A stretch of DNA of 64,000 nucleotides from Ligula intestinalis. Lineage: Eukaryota > Platyhelminthes > Cestoda > Diphyllobothriidea > Diphyllobothriidae. The notes under the pieces are model-generated. The model was given only the letters and a program-made list of their open reading frames with translations. It was not told the origin of the DNA and did not search any database. The stretch covers positions 66,841,661 through 66,905,660 of the forward strand of contig JAYGXS010000004.1 in NCBI GenBank assembly GCA_036362985.1, written 5' to 3'. Numbering within the stretch: the stretch's first letter is position 1; every line of letters begins with the position of its first letter. A program made the position numbers and the translations under genes. Positions 10,540 through 21,559 of the stretch are shown here, one piece after another.

Positions 10540-10845
10540 TACTGGAGCTGCTTGCATTTTCCCCTTGCCTGTCTCTCGGTCGGGTCGATGCCTCGCGAGG
10601 TTGACGCCAACAACTGTGCACCATTTCCTGCTTAGCTGAGGCAAACGAAGGACTGGACAGGCTTGATTCTAAAGTCTGTGCACACCTGTGCGCACCCACA
10701 CGTTTTCATGGGCTCAGCTGTCCTTGGCAAGCAGCGCTTGCGATCAGTTGGCAGCAGCTATTGTAAGGCTCCTTTAGTACAGTAAAGTTCTGTATAACAA
10801 CACTGTGATTTGGAGGAACCTTCTCTTGTCGACGTTACCACGTAC

Positions 10846-11167
10846 GGCACACAAACCCGACGCTATAAGAGCACCTTATAGAACTCTCTGGAGCGATAAC
10901 ACAGAGACCTGAGGGGATTTCACCCACTGGTCTGGAGAATACCGGTCAAGACTAAAATAGTAATATATGAGACAAGATTCGAAGATGGGTGTGGCGAAAG
11001 TGCGGTAGATGCAGCGCAACTTTATTCTACTTCAGGCGCGCTTCACCGTCCCAGCAGCACCCTGCTGCGGTTCACACGGGAGATTTCGTCAAAATCGACG
11101 TTCGAATGTCCAGTGGCTCACCCTGAAGCACTAAAGCCAATTAACCATAAGGTAGAGCCATCCCTAA
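10846..11167. repeat. Dispersed repeat R4, copy 2
   Basis: Second copy of the repeat at 8828-9175, same orientation, ending AAGCCAATTAACCATAAGG. Confidence 0.7.
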
Positions 11168-11597
11168 CAGTAAAATTCGCTCATTCGAGACTCGACTTTT
11201 TCGTCGACTTACGTTGTCTTGTGCCGAGGAATTTGATTGGTTGACAGACTACTACGTTGCTAGCATAACTCCCAACGTTGTTATCGCATAGTTATTGGAA
11301 AATCAATCGTGCTGTGCGATAAACGGCCGGAGCGCCGGTAGGCATGTCATTTTGTGAACTGGCACGCGTGCAAGCAGTCGTATATCTGTGTCTACGTTGC
11401 CGGATTTCAGAAAAGGGCTTAGCGATACATCGTGTAGGGAGTTTTTTTAAAAAGCAAGGCATCCCGCTGTTCAAATATAATTTGCAGTACGAGTTTTGCG
11501 TTCGAATTTCGTACATTTTCGTTTGTCAAATTCGTACGAACGTTTCGCTCATTCGTGCTGAATTCGTTGTAATTCGTTGACATTTTGCTATTAGGGA
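11161..11597. mobile_element. Possible small inverted-repeat element (~437 bp)
   Basis: TCCCTAACAGTAAAATT at the left end is inverted at the right end as AATTTTGCTATTAGGGA-like sequence, with 2-3 mismatches in 17 bases. No clear target duplication and no transposase frame. The minus-strand frames at 11292-11726 look like chance. Confidence 0.35.
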
Positions 11598-11639
11598 TAC
11601 ACCTTTTGGGGGAGGGGAGGGCATATGAAGCTGTAGGTT

Positions 11640-11835
11640 GCATAGGACGGGAAGCTCGTTGGGAAAAGCAGCGTTAATCGTGAATGCCTCCTGCTTGTTA
11701 ACTAGCAGTCCCCTCAACAAAGGCATATAGTATTTACGTCGAGACTGTAGAACAAAATTACATAGATGAAACCCCGGTTAAACGGCTAAAAGTAACACCC
11801 TTTACCGCATAATGAACGCTCTGTTCAGATTTGAT
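11640..11835. repeat. Dispersed repeat R5, copy 2
   Basis: Second copy of the repeat at 9565-9775, same orientation. Confidence 0.7.
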
Positions 11836-11864
11836 CAAGTTGACCTTCAGATCGAGCATATAGC

Positions 11865-12335
11865 AGTGGTGTTTTAGTGGCCGATGCCCTCCTAACACGT
11901 GACGCCATAGACGAGGTTACTCTGAGCATAGGACCTCGCGCGAAGACAGTTGTCGGCGTGCCTCAGACCAGGAGCAAACGTGCGCGCCTTGCCCCCTTCC
12001 TAGCCTCAACGCACAATAGCTTGACCTCAATCCGTCCAATAATATGCCCGCGTTAGTAGACTAGCCTCATAAGTAGGTTGGTCTCAACCCGTCTGGACAC
12101 AGAGCTTAATGGGGTGACTGGGGCCCAGACATCAATTCGGGCCACGCCGCTCTAGCAGAAGGACATGTGCTCCGATAGTCAAATCTTCCATAACCTCTCT
12201 GCTCAGAATAAACTGTTCCTACCAATCTGGTGTTTCCATGACTTACCTCTTCTCTCCTAAGGACCTGGGCCTGAATGATCGCAGCCGTTAGAATTAACCA
12301 TCTTAGCCTGAAAACCCCTTGATAGTGTCACCCCT
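11865..12335. repeat. Dispersed repeat R1, copy 2
   Basis: Counterpart of 4735-5260 in the same orientation, ending GGGCCTGAATGATCGCAGCC. The stretch 12335-12780 shows no gene and nothing I recognise. Confidence 0.7.
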
Positions 12336-12779
12336 TGGGCCCTTTCTAAAAGGCACCTTCACAGGGGATCTTAGAGAACTCACTTTTATTTGATCATAGC
12401 ATACCTTGATCCGTCTGGGTGATAAACTAATGACACTGTAGCCGTGGGGGATGAGGGACTCGAGTTGTTCAACCTTAGAAAATCGGATTAAATTCTGGTG
12501 ACACTAAATACCTCTTGAGAAAAGTCCAATCTCTTTTCCTCTTGGCAATCCTAGTAAGTAGAACGACCACCGAAAACATTCCTGTATTAGGTAAGAAAAA
12601 AGTGTTAATTTACAATGCACAAACCTTCTGAATTTTGCCTTCCCGAGGTAGCAGCAAAGTCTAAGCTATTGTCTGACCAATATATTTTAAATACTATGGG
12701 CTGCAAGTTAATCCACTTCACACGAGCAGCAGGCCTTCCTAATAATTTATTAGATAATATAGGCATGAAAGTGCAATAA

Positions 12780-13775
12780 ACACTAAAAGCGGACGGTTGG
12801 ACTCTCTTTAGGCGTCCTACTTGCCCTTGACTTCTAACAGTAACTTTCTTTTACATTTTCAGTAACCGGACTTTTTTTCGCTAAATTCCGCCAATATGAG
12901 GCTGATTTTCCTTCAATAGGCATCAAGTGCCTGGTCAACAGGAGTTTATGTTGATGGAACTGATTTTTATTTAGCACATTGAAACAAACACAAGTCTCTT
13001 TAATTTAATATGCTGATCATATGCAAGAAGATTAAATATTAATTTACACTCACTCACAAAAAATTAAATGTTTAATCACAAATTACGTAAGACAGTTGGG
13101 CGAGTGGAATAGATATTTAGGCGACCCTACAAGACAGTTTTGCCAAAAAGACAACCAGAGAACTCTATCCGCCAAAACACGCCCCTGCGTAGCCTGGACT
13201 GCGCTATCGGGCAGGCACACCCATCGACGCCAAGAACGCACGCCGGGACGACAACATGATACGACGTGGGCGTGGACTCAACCTATCACGGATGCTACCG
13301 CCCCCCTCCCCCCACCTCACACACCCCTTTTTTCTCATAGCTGGAGTACAGAACACGTCAATTCTTGCTGCATTCTCATTGTCTATGAAGATGGCCTCCT
13401 GTACAGGACCGGACAAAACCGTTCTATAGAGCCGCCTAAATATCCATCCTCCCCGCCCAACTGTCTTACGTAATTTGTGGTCAACCATTAAATGCTTGGT
13501 TAGCGAGTGTAAATGAATATTCAATTGTGTTGGAAGTGATCAAAATGTTAACTTAAAGGAACTTATATTTGTTTCAATGTACTAAATAGAATCCACCCTA
13601 TCAACAAAGACTCCTGCTGTTCAGGCAACTGATGTTTGTTGAAAGGAAATTCAACTTCATTTTGGCGGATTTAAAAAATGAAAATCGACCTTATATTGGC
13701 GGAATTTAATGAAAAAGAGAAATTCCGGTTACTGAAAATGCAACAGTAGGTTATTGAGAGAGAAAGAGAAGAATG
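12780..13775. repeat. Long inverted repeat X (arms 12780-13130 and 13425-13775)
   Basis: The right arm read forward (GCCCAACTGTCTTACGTAAT, then TTGTTTCAATGT, CCTGTT..CAGGCA, TTATATTGGCGGAATTTA, CCGGTTACTGAAAATG) is the reverse complement of the left arm over about 350 bp at high similarity. Further single copies of X lie at 53950-54200, 57500-57850 and 58660-58965. A ~40-base subunit containing GGCGGAATTTAACGAAAAA is repeated about twice inside. It flanks a decayed PLE, so I infer it belongs to that element's terminal repeats. Confidence 0.8.
13200..13412 (+). repeat. PLE flank block Y, upstream copy
   Basis: Shares GACAACNNGATACGACGTGGGCGTGGACTCA-type sequence, CATAGCTGGANTA, TTGC(T/C)G(C/T)A(T/C)TCTCATT and TGAAGATGG(C/T)(C/T)TCCTGTA with 16330-16460. 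The two copies are direct repeats on either side of the PLE coding relic, as expected of PLE pseudo-LTRs. It forms the loop between the X arms. Confidence 0.65.
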
Positions 13776-13929
13776 CTATATTGAGGATTTTACAAACCTG
13801 AATTTTCAGCAAAAATGGCTCCAATCACGGAGAGCAGATGGTAAGGTAAATAAAGGGTCATTTTAAAAGGACAAGGGTAAAACGTTATGTAATACTCACA
13901 AATCAAGTTTTTCATGACATTCACATCAA

Positions 13930-14180
13930 CTATGGAGACAGATCGGCTTTCAACTTCTCCATTTCCGCTTCTTCACACGTTTTTTTCTTCATGATGTCAT
14001 CCTTCGGAGAATTGTCGATGTTGGTGAATTGCATATGCGACAGATTGGCCGCATTTGACAAATATTGGAATGGTGATATGTTGTAGATAAAATAACTTGC
14101 TTTCGTGCATTTAAAAAGGTAGCAGTTTACTGTAGATATGACCTCATGATCACAAATGCAGACAAACAAAGCAGGGGATG
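13930..14180 (-). other. Possible small exon, unrecognised
   Basis: The minus frame ending at 13930 reads a polar, charged tail: QFTNIDNSPKDDIMKKKTC, then EEAEMEKLKADLSP and stop. Composition differs from the surrounding repeats and looks protein-like, but no family is recognised and no partner exon was found. It lies between X and the PLE and may be chance. Confidence 0.2.
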
Positions 14181-14939
14181 AGAGAGAATGTATGGGATAA
14201 TAAATTCCCACGTGAATGGAAAGCAAAAAAAGGGGTGCCTCAAATTCAAAAGCCGCGCCGGAATGTTGAGTCAGGGGCAAATAAGACCTCTAAAGACAGT
14301 CCTAACCGAGGCCGAAGGCTCAGACAAGTACAAGGTCTGTCACGGTGATTTTGCCTTTGTCTACTTTGCAAACTGGCCCTAGGACTCTTATGTTCGCTGC
14401 CATTTAGGATAATTTACGGCGCAATGCACTTCGAACAGCTCGTTAAGATTCTTCCTCCGAGAAGCAGTAAAATACGAGCAGCTACACTGACTACAGCGAT
14501 GCGTTCGTGAGGGCCTAGGTTTAAAAACTCCAGTAAATACTTAGCTGGGCAGTTACGTTGTGCAGCGCTTTCGCAAGCAAATGACACGGGTATTAATAAA
14601 CGTCTACCACCTAACCCTGTGAAAGTACCGGGCCGTCATTCAGCAAAAAATGCAGAGTGGACGACAGCATTTGGCAACTCCGTCACCGAACGAACAATAT
14701 CGATGCTAGCAAAAGCGAGACAGGAAAAAAACGCAGGGACCTAGACCAATGTTCATTAAATCAAGACCAGAATTACAAGCAGGGAGTGCACAATATATCG
14801 TCCAAGCAGTTGAGTGAACAAGAACTTTGAGTGAAGAGCCATGGAACCAACCTTAATACGGCGGATGCCAAGCCGGCTGAATTTATTACGGCACTCAAAT
14901 TCATGCTAGTATGAGCCAAGGCAACCGACGAGGCAAAGC

Positions 14940-16275
14940 ACACCGTGAACCAGAAAGTCACCTTTCTACCAATGACGGATAGGCCCACCAATAATATGTC
15001 CCCCGCGGAAGAACGAGCGATTAAGAAATTAAATAAAGATAAAATAGTGCTACCGGCCGGCAAAAGGCGAGTAACGATGCTGAAGGACCGCATCGATTAC
15101 AACGGCAAGGCGAAAGCACCCCTTTACAGTCAAAAGTCCTGCAAATTCATGTTTCCTCGCGGGCTAAATCAATGATCAGCCAGCTTACCGAACTCTTGAA
15201 CCGAATAAGGCGCACGAATTTGATATCGCAAGACGACTAGCGACAGACTAAACCAACTCATTCATCACTGGCCCGGTTCTACGAATGGCCTAAAATCCAA
15301 AAGCACAACTTCCCCCCCCCCCCCCTCGCCAATCGTTGCATTACAAGGCAGCCCTACTTACAATCCAAATGGATAGCAGAAAAAGTTAAACTTTTCCGGG
15401 AGGGCTCTCAATCTCTGGCCCCCTATACAGGGAGGAACGGTTCGACCTGATCAAACCATGACACATTTTGACATGGTTTTGTTATTCACATCTAACCCAA
15501 TTGACCTGGCACGCGACATTCTACTCAAACGACTCGAAGAAAAATACGACGAATCAAAGGGACCCCTTTAAATTGAACATCTAATGCAATTGCTTGTCTT
15601 CTGCCGAAAAAAGGTGTTTCACTTTCAATGGTAGAGCATACGAGCAGATAAAATGGACGCCAATTAATTCCCTCATATACAGTCTAATCGTAGAAGTGGC
15701 CTTACCGGACCTGGAAGAAGTCACCTTCAACCAACACGAACCTGAGGGACAAGTGTGAGAACTACGGCATCTGCAAAACCAACTGGACAGGAATGGATCC
15801 CCGAACAGCTTCGTCAACCACTGCCTCCGTACGTGCCTACGGGGAGCAAACGGAGGAGAGTGCCCAACACTGGCACCCTCTACCGTACATAATGGATGTG
15901 TCAGACGCGACGGAACTTACTGCTCAAGAGTTCGGCATGGATATCGCCCACCGCCCGACAACTACCACGCGCTCTTGGACCATGAAAAAAAGACCGACTG
16001 GATGTAGGTGAACAGCCTGGTGACATTTATCGAGTACCGTATCGCGACTGTTTTCGTCATTATAAAGACAAATGGGATGACGACTTAACTCAAGAATAAT
16101 TGAACACAAACGGGCGGTGCGGAAAGGCGACCGAATATCAGATCGTCACCCACACCCTGCAGGAAGGTCAAGAATTCAATTTGGGGGGCATGCGGATAAT
16201 GACACGAACCAGTAATGAGGTGAAGTAAACACTACTGAAGGACAAGGTAGCCGACGCCAACTCCATCAAAAGGCA
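14940..16275 (+). pseudogene. Penelope-like retroelement, RT plus GIY-YIG nuclease, decayed
   Basis: PLEs encode a reverse transcriptase related to telomerase fused to a GIY-YIG endonuclease. In order on the + strand: an N-terminal segment at 14945-15175 (SPAEERAIKKLNKDKIV..DRIDYNGKAKAPL); YEWPKIQK near 15285 (family: YGLPKIHK); QPYLQSKWIA near 15350; FDMVLLFTSNPIDLA near 15470 (RT motif A with catalytic Asp); IEHLMQLLVFCRKK near 15575; and EQIKWTPINSLIYSLIVEVA near 15640 (motif B region). After a region where YVDD should be but is not seen come IYRVPYRDC..HYKDKW near 16035 (GIY-YIG core) and VTHTLQEGQEFNLGG near 16145. At least six frameshifts or stops are needed. A run of 14 C lies at 15312-15325. 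Confidence 0.8.
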
Positions 16276-16309
16276 TGCTGATATACCGCCCTGTCAACAA
16301 AGCCTTCTT

Positions 16310-16530
16310 CTGATCGGCCCAGTTCCTAAGGACGCGCACCGGGACGACAACGTGGGCGTGGACTCAGTGTATCACGATGACTAACTCCTTCTCACGCAGC
16401 TGGAATATAAAGTCAATCCTTGCCGTACTCTCATTCTATCTGAAGATGGCTTCCTGTAGGAGACCGAAAACTCAGACGGGCACAAGTGCTGTCTCCGTGA
16501 TTGTGCCTTCGTCTTTTTTTGTATAAAAAT
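16310..16530 (+). repeat. PLE flank block Y/Z, downstream copy
   Basis: Direct repeat of 13200-13412 (Y), followed by a piece like 14310-14370 (CTCAGAC..CACAAG, GTCTCCGTGATTNTGCCTT(C/T)GTCT). Together with the upstream copies it brackets the PLE coding relic. From here to 17248 no gene is seen; the right part is presumably the 3' UTR of the acyltransferase. Confidence 0.6.
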
Positions 16531-17248
16531 GAATTCTTCGAAGTTCTATCTTTCGTATCGATACGAACGACCAACTGCACTTTCCGACCTCTTGAATTTG
16601 TAGCTATTTCCGAGTAGATCTCAAACAAACCTCCCGAGACAGTTATACGATGTCGTGGTACTTCGAGTTACCAAACTAGCGGATTTTTGCAACGGCGTTC
16701 AAGCCACCCAGTTACCCTGGCCCTAGCCGAACGAAAAAACGTTTAGCTGTGTCACGCCAAAGCAAAGAAGTGCACGTACCCAGACGATGCGTTGTTCTTT
16801 TACCTTAGAACGAGATCATTATTTCTTCCACCTCTCGTTGGTATGTTTATGCATGCTCCCAACTCTCTTTGTTAGTAGTTGTTTCCAATCCTTAGTTGAT
16901 CTTGTTTGAAAAATAGTGCAGTGCACCTGATAATTAAAAACTAATAAAAGTTCGTCTGCATACTTATATTTCTTCAATGTTTGCATAATCTTCGTCAGAA
17001 ATCTCACAGCCGATAAGTTAACCCTCGAGGCCAAGCCAGAACCATCGAAGGGAGGTGGAAACAGTCAGGGGATTATCACTGGTAGGTTAGGTGGTGGTTC
17101 GAGATACCACAAAAGCGTGATCATAGAGGACAAATATAAATGGATATAAAATATATAAAATTTTAGTTGCGAAAGGCGCTCTTTGTCTTCTGTGAAATTA
17201 CCATGAGAAGGTGCCAAGATTTTGAGGACCATTGATCTGGGGGCATGA

Positions 17249-20200
17249 TTACTCGGTCTTTCGTGCGCAAGCAGTGATTACGGCCTCCATTTTTGAGTAT
17301 GTTTCTGCTAGAACATAATCGACGTCGGCCGCGGTGAGGCCCAAGGTAGGAACCCGTGGGAGGACATGCACGTGACTGATGCCTAGGAGTCGGAAAGGAA
17401 TCAAAATATTTTTTAGACCGCCAGAAGAAACAGGACAAATATATAGAGGTGCAAAGTAGCCATGACTCTTCATCACCCCAAGTATCGCGAATCGAGCCGG
17501 CTTTTCAAGCGTCCTGGGATGGTGACTTCTGCTTCATAACCACAAACATTTGACTCAGCATAAAATGTATCTGGGCTTCGAAAGGACACTTGATATTATC
17601 ATTACGCTTGAGCTGACAGACCTCACGTAACTCCGTGCGCTGCAATTTCGCGGCAGCAGATTTGCCGAGCTCGACCCGCCCTCTTTTTTAGTGGCGGACA
17701 AATGTCAATGAACAATCTTGATAGAAATCATTCAGCCGGGTTTTGGGCTGACTATTTAAATACCTACAGACACGTACGAAGCTCGACTTCAAATAGTAGA
17801 ATGTGGTCCCGAAATAACTTCTTTCTTTTGCTTAGTTGACTTTGACCGAGCGTCCACACAAAGTTGTTCTAGTGACTGCAAACTGATTCATTTGAAATTA
17901 AGTCTGTGTACTTCAAAGTGTTCAGTCAATGATGATGGTGGAAAACCCAAGTTTCGTTAATCCACGCACAGTCTGGCGTTCATACCATAGATAAGAGGAC
18001 TGAACCGATGCTCAGCCACGATACGGAACCAAACAGAGAACATAGTTTGGCGCCGGCACGGTTTTACCGTTAGCCCAATGGCACTCGGTCAGACGGCGTC
18101 CCGGTGAAAATGCGATATGGTCAAAACAAAGAGCAAAATTTTAGAGAATACTGTCCATAACATAAATAAGTACTATTGACCACAGGATATGGTCTGTCGA
18201 GCGCCCAACCGATGTCAATAGGTCATGAAAAGGTGATTCGGATAAGAGCTCACACAGTTTTAAGGGAAATATTGAACCTTATTCTCAGTGACATTACCCG
18301 TCAAAATACCACCAGACTCCCTTATTCGTAAGCTTGAATAGCTACAATTAGTGAAGGCGGTTCCTTTTGAAGGAGCACTCCTACAGAAACGTACAGTTAA
18401 CCTGGATAAACTGATAATCGACTTCCAACAAAAAACCTAACATTTGGTCTCCGGTTAAGCTTCAAGACAATTTTTTATTGACATAGTCTGCAGATTGAAA
18501 ACCGAATTGGATTTCTATTGTTCGAACATCTCTTAACGCACGAAAACGCTCAGGGAATCACAAAAAGATTCCAACTTTAACATAATTCAGGCTGCCGTTC
18601 ACACAGAGGATAAACTAGGGCTCTTTCCGAGATGTTGGTCGGCAGATTAAGCTCAAAGGGGCTTGATATGCAACGATAAAAGGTCACATTTGCATCGAAA
18701 ATAATAATTTCTCCCTTTCTGGATGACGAAAGGTTCAAAAGAGTAAAAACGTTTAAATACCTCAGCCCATCAATTCCAGGAGATGAATTTCTGCCTGAAA
18801 CCTGCACAGAGCATATGCAAATTGTAAAAGCTCTCATGGTCCTTTAGGTATGACACTAAAGACAAAGCCGCTTACCTACACAGTTGTATATTAGCTCGAA
18901 AGTGGATGACCTGTGGACAAATGTACGTGCACTTGTTACGACTGTGATCATGCCTGATCTAGCCGGCCTCATTGATATCACGGATAGTACCTCTCCACGT
19001 ATGACGACTGGCTGCAGCGTATCTGGAAAGCTCTACCCATTCTCTTCTTTAGCGACAGAAACCGAAAATCAGCGGTCCAATAACCACTTCCACATCTTGA
19101 CGAACGTTGTCGTCCACCTCTTCGACGCCTTCATGTGGCCTGTGGCGCCAGATGGAGGGCAGCATGAGGCAGACGGAGAACGTGCCCAAACGATCTAAGT
19201 CTTCTTTCTTGAATGGCCTGAGGTAACCTTGTGATAATGTAGCAGCGAGTGCAGACTGCCTCATTTGAGACAAATCCCCATACTCCTCTCGAAGGATGGT
19301 CCTCAGGCACAACGTACAAATATTTCCAGTCTTCGCTAATCTTTCACGCGCATAGCCCGGCATTCAAACTTATAGAGGACTGACCGGACGGATGCGCGGT
19401 ACACACGAAAGTTCGTAGCGATATAAATGTAGCGTATATGCCCTTTCTAAGGCTGTCTTCAGGGTACTTATGGACAAGCCAACCGACGCAGTGGCCTCAT
19501 TCACTCATGACACTCAGACTGTAGATCGCCAAAGCTTGAAGCTAGTAAAGCGATATCATCGGCATAGTCGAGATCAGAATGGAGTACTCGACAACTGATT
19601 TCTCTAAAAAAATACAGCTTCAAGCCACAGTTCCTAAAGCAAAGTTCTATCTTGCTGACGAAGCAATTGGTTAAAAATACCGCCCATAAAGCTCTTTGTT
19701 TTGCCATTCAACTCCTAACACGGGCACCAGACGTATCTGTCAAGATAATCGAGGATTATGATGGTGGATACATCCCTGGGGACCGTTCCCATTTGCCTAT
19801 ATTGTATTGCACACATTCAGAGACAGTCATGAAGATCGTATTCAGGTGATTGGTTAACGGCTCCACTGTAATCAACGACTCAGCATCAAGCAACCCAAAA
19901 TGATACGACCACTTTCGGGCAGCAGCTGCCACATCCATTTATTTCACAAATATGACACTAAGTACTGAGGTCTTTGCGGGTCCTAGCTCTTATCCTTCAC
20001 AATGAAGTGGCAATAATAATAATAAAAATAATAAGGGTCGCCGTCTTAATTTTTTTTCAGTCGCAAAAACCACACCGATCTAAGAAGTTCGTCCGTCAAA
20101 TATTCTCTACAAACGCCTGTCCGTATTGGCGTCTCGTCAAGGTGATTAATCAAAACTTCACAGCGTGATATTCAGATCTGGCTAGAATACTGGACACGAC

Positions 20201-21429
20201 AGTCTACAGGGAGCAAACGTTTAATAGTCAACGATCACTATCATTGACAACATTAGTTGTTCAGATAATGGGCGGCTTTCCTGATACAAGTACGGATGAT
20301 CAATTGCTGTTTACGTCATAGTAGTTCCATTTAAAGAAGAGAACCGCACATGACCGCAAGTCCCTAACGCATGTCAAATTGATTTATTTGAATTTCAGCT
20401 AAGCTAAATGGGTAAAGTAGTATAAATATGGGGCTAATACTCAACATGTAAATATAGACTACATACCTAACAGCAAATATGAAGAAAGTACAAGCGCCCG
20501 TCACCTAATGCATATGATGCGAATAATTAATATAAAACTATGTATCGCGTGCAAAAAGGATGAAAAGCACAAATTGACCGTTACCATCTCGGGCTATCCT
20601 CCGCTTAAAGTCATAGAATGAGGAATATGGCTCAATGACGACAGGCTGTATGGGAACCTACAGAAGCAATAAATGGTAACAAGTATTGCCTGGGCAGCAA
20701 TCGCCATGTGAAATGGCCCTTTCTTAAAGGGGAGCAATTTGTTTTCCATGCAGCCTCGCGTACCTTCTGGAAATATAATAATGGAGACCTAACGTGAAGG
20801 GCAAAGAGAGGATAATACCTGGTGTTCACGAATGATTTCGGCAGTTCTTTGGAGTTCACTAACACTGCCCGCATGATTACTGCGATCAATAAGGATGGCT
20901 TTCAGAAACCAAACTAACAAACCAAACGGACCATAGTATCTAATAGACCGCTTAGCCACGAACGTGCAAACCCTGGGCCAAACAGGGATTAATGCTATGG
21001 GAAGAGTAAGAATGAGAAAGGGGGACATGCAAAGTATATCCAAAAAACTTTGGTGGTTGCAAACGATAACGTGAGGCTGCAAATTTAGGTGGTCAATCCT
21101 GCCGTGAACTTGCTGACGAAGTCCGAATACATAAGCCATAAGGTCCCACATGGGCCGCGATTTTCTGATAGCATAAAAATCGGACGAAAAACTTACGAGC
21201 TGTTATCATAATGCCTACCAGTAATTGCGAACTTAATTGAGTAATAAATGGATCCGCAAAAGAATATCGTAATCAAGGAGATACATTTGAAGAAAAATTC
21301 GAGTTCCCGCTGCAGATCCATCATCAATACAGCGGGATAGGCTTTACCGCCCGTCTTTTTAGTTAAGTAAAACATGCCTGATGCTTTCCACAGATTAAAT
21401 GGCATGTCTGTTATTCTAACCTGTAGCAT
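17249..21429 (-). CDS. 1-acyl-sn-glycerol-3-phosphate acyltransferase (AGPAT1/2 type), six exons
   Basis: It transfers an acyl chain from acyl-CoA to lysophosphatidic acid, giving phosphatidic acid in the ER membrane. Exons (high to low): 21429-21197, 21164-21031, 20994-20819, 20788-20690, 20657-20585, 17382-17249. They sum to 849 nt, 282 residues plus stop, and the phases agree at every junction. Visible: a membrane segment at residues 46-70; motif I NHQSFLD (114-120); motif II with LIDRS (157-161); motif III FPEGTR (187-192); motif IV VPIQPVVIEPY from 215; and the C-terminal HVHVLPRVPTLGLTAADV. Length matches human AGPAT1 (283). Introns are 32, 36, 30, 32 and 3202 bp; the second and fourth use GC-AG borders. 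The start ATG at 21429 follows an in-frame TGA, but a small upstream exon cannot be excluded. It is the best-supported host gene here and looks intact. Confidence 0.88.
17383..20584 (-). other. 3.2-kb last intron of the acyltransferase
   Basis: Donor GATG|GTAACG at 20584 and acceptor ACTCCTAG ending at 17383, phase 1 on both sides. It contains the RTE relic at 19040-19720. The rest (17480-18850 and 19720-20580) is AT-rich sequence without a gene I can support. Confidence 0.8.
19040..19720 (-). pseudogene. RTE-type LINE relic inside the acyltransferase intron
   Basis: Near 19520-19580 the minus strand reads DLDYADDIALLASSFGDLQ, the catalytic YADD box of an RTE reverse transcriptase. After a gap with stops it resumes at 19319-19363 (CLRTILREEYGDLSQMR) and, in another frame, RRLRSFGHVLRLPHAALH (about 19140-19200), matching the RTE tail RLRWLGHVLRMP. 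Endonuclease and most of the RT are lost and frames are shifted. It is in the same orientation as the host gene. Confidence 0.6.
20658..20689 (-). other. 32-bp micro-intron 4 of the acyltransferase (GC-AG)
   Basis: Donor CAG|GCAATA, acceptor TTCTGTAG. It joins AIAAQ to VPIQPVVI in phase 0; without removal motif IV is out of frame. Confidence 0.8.
20789..20818 (-). other. 30-bp micro-intron 3 of the acyltransferase (GT-AG)
   Basis: Donor CAG|GTATTA, acceptor ACGTTAG. It joins EHQ to VSIIIFPEGTR in phase 0; without removal the FPEGTR motif is out of frame. Confidence 0.85.
20995..21030 (-). other. 36-bp micro-intron 2 of the acyltransferase (GC-AG)
   Basis: Donor GCATGT, acceptor CCCATAG. It is 12 codons long and open, so it could be retained. 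Removing it restores the family's exact spacing between motif I (NHQSFLD) and the CTFVAKR segment, which is why I call it an intron. Confidence 0.7.
21165..21196 (-). other. 32-bp micro-intron 1 of the acyltransferase (GT-AG)
   Basis: The donor GTAAGT is a perfect consensus and the acceptor is CTATCAG. Removing it joins ..NSS to KSRPMW in frame (phase 2). Confidence 0.85.
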
Positions 21430-21559
21430 ATATCATAAAACGCAATAGGGGCAACTGAAAGACTCGATGCGTAACCTGAATTCTCTTAGCTACGTCATAT
21501 AGGAGAACAAAATCAGTGAAATTCCTTTTGGGGGTTTAGTTAATACCTGAGTTGCTGAA

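Noticed and set aside
13930..14280. A 116-codon minus-strand frame as a host gene.
   Set aside because: Only the last ~35 codons look protein-like; kept as a low-confidence exon candidate rather than a gene.
20046..20155. A phase-compatible open segment on the minus strand looked like the last acyltransferase exon.
   Set aside because: The segment at 17249-17382 matches the family's C-terminus (HVHVLPRVPTLGLTAADV) far better, has the same phase and gives the expected total length.
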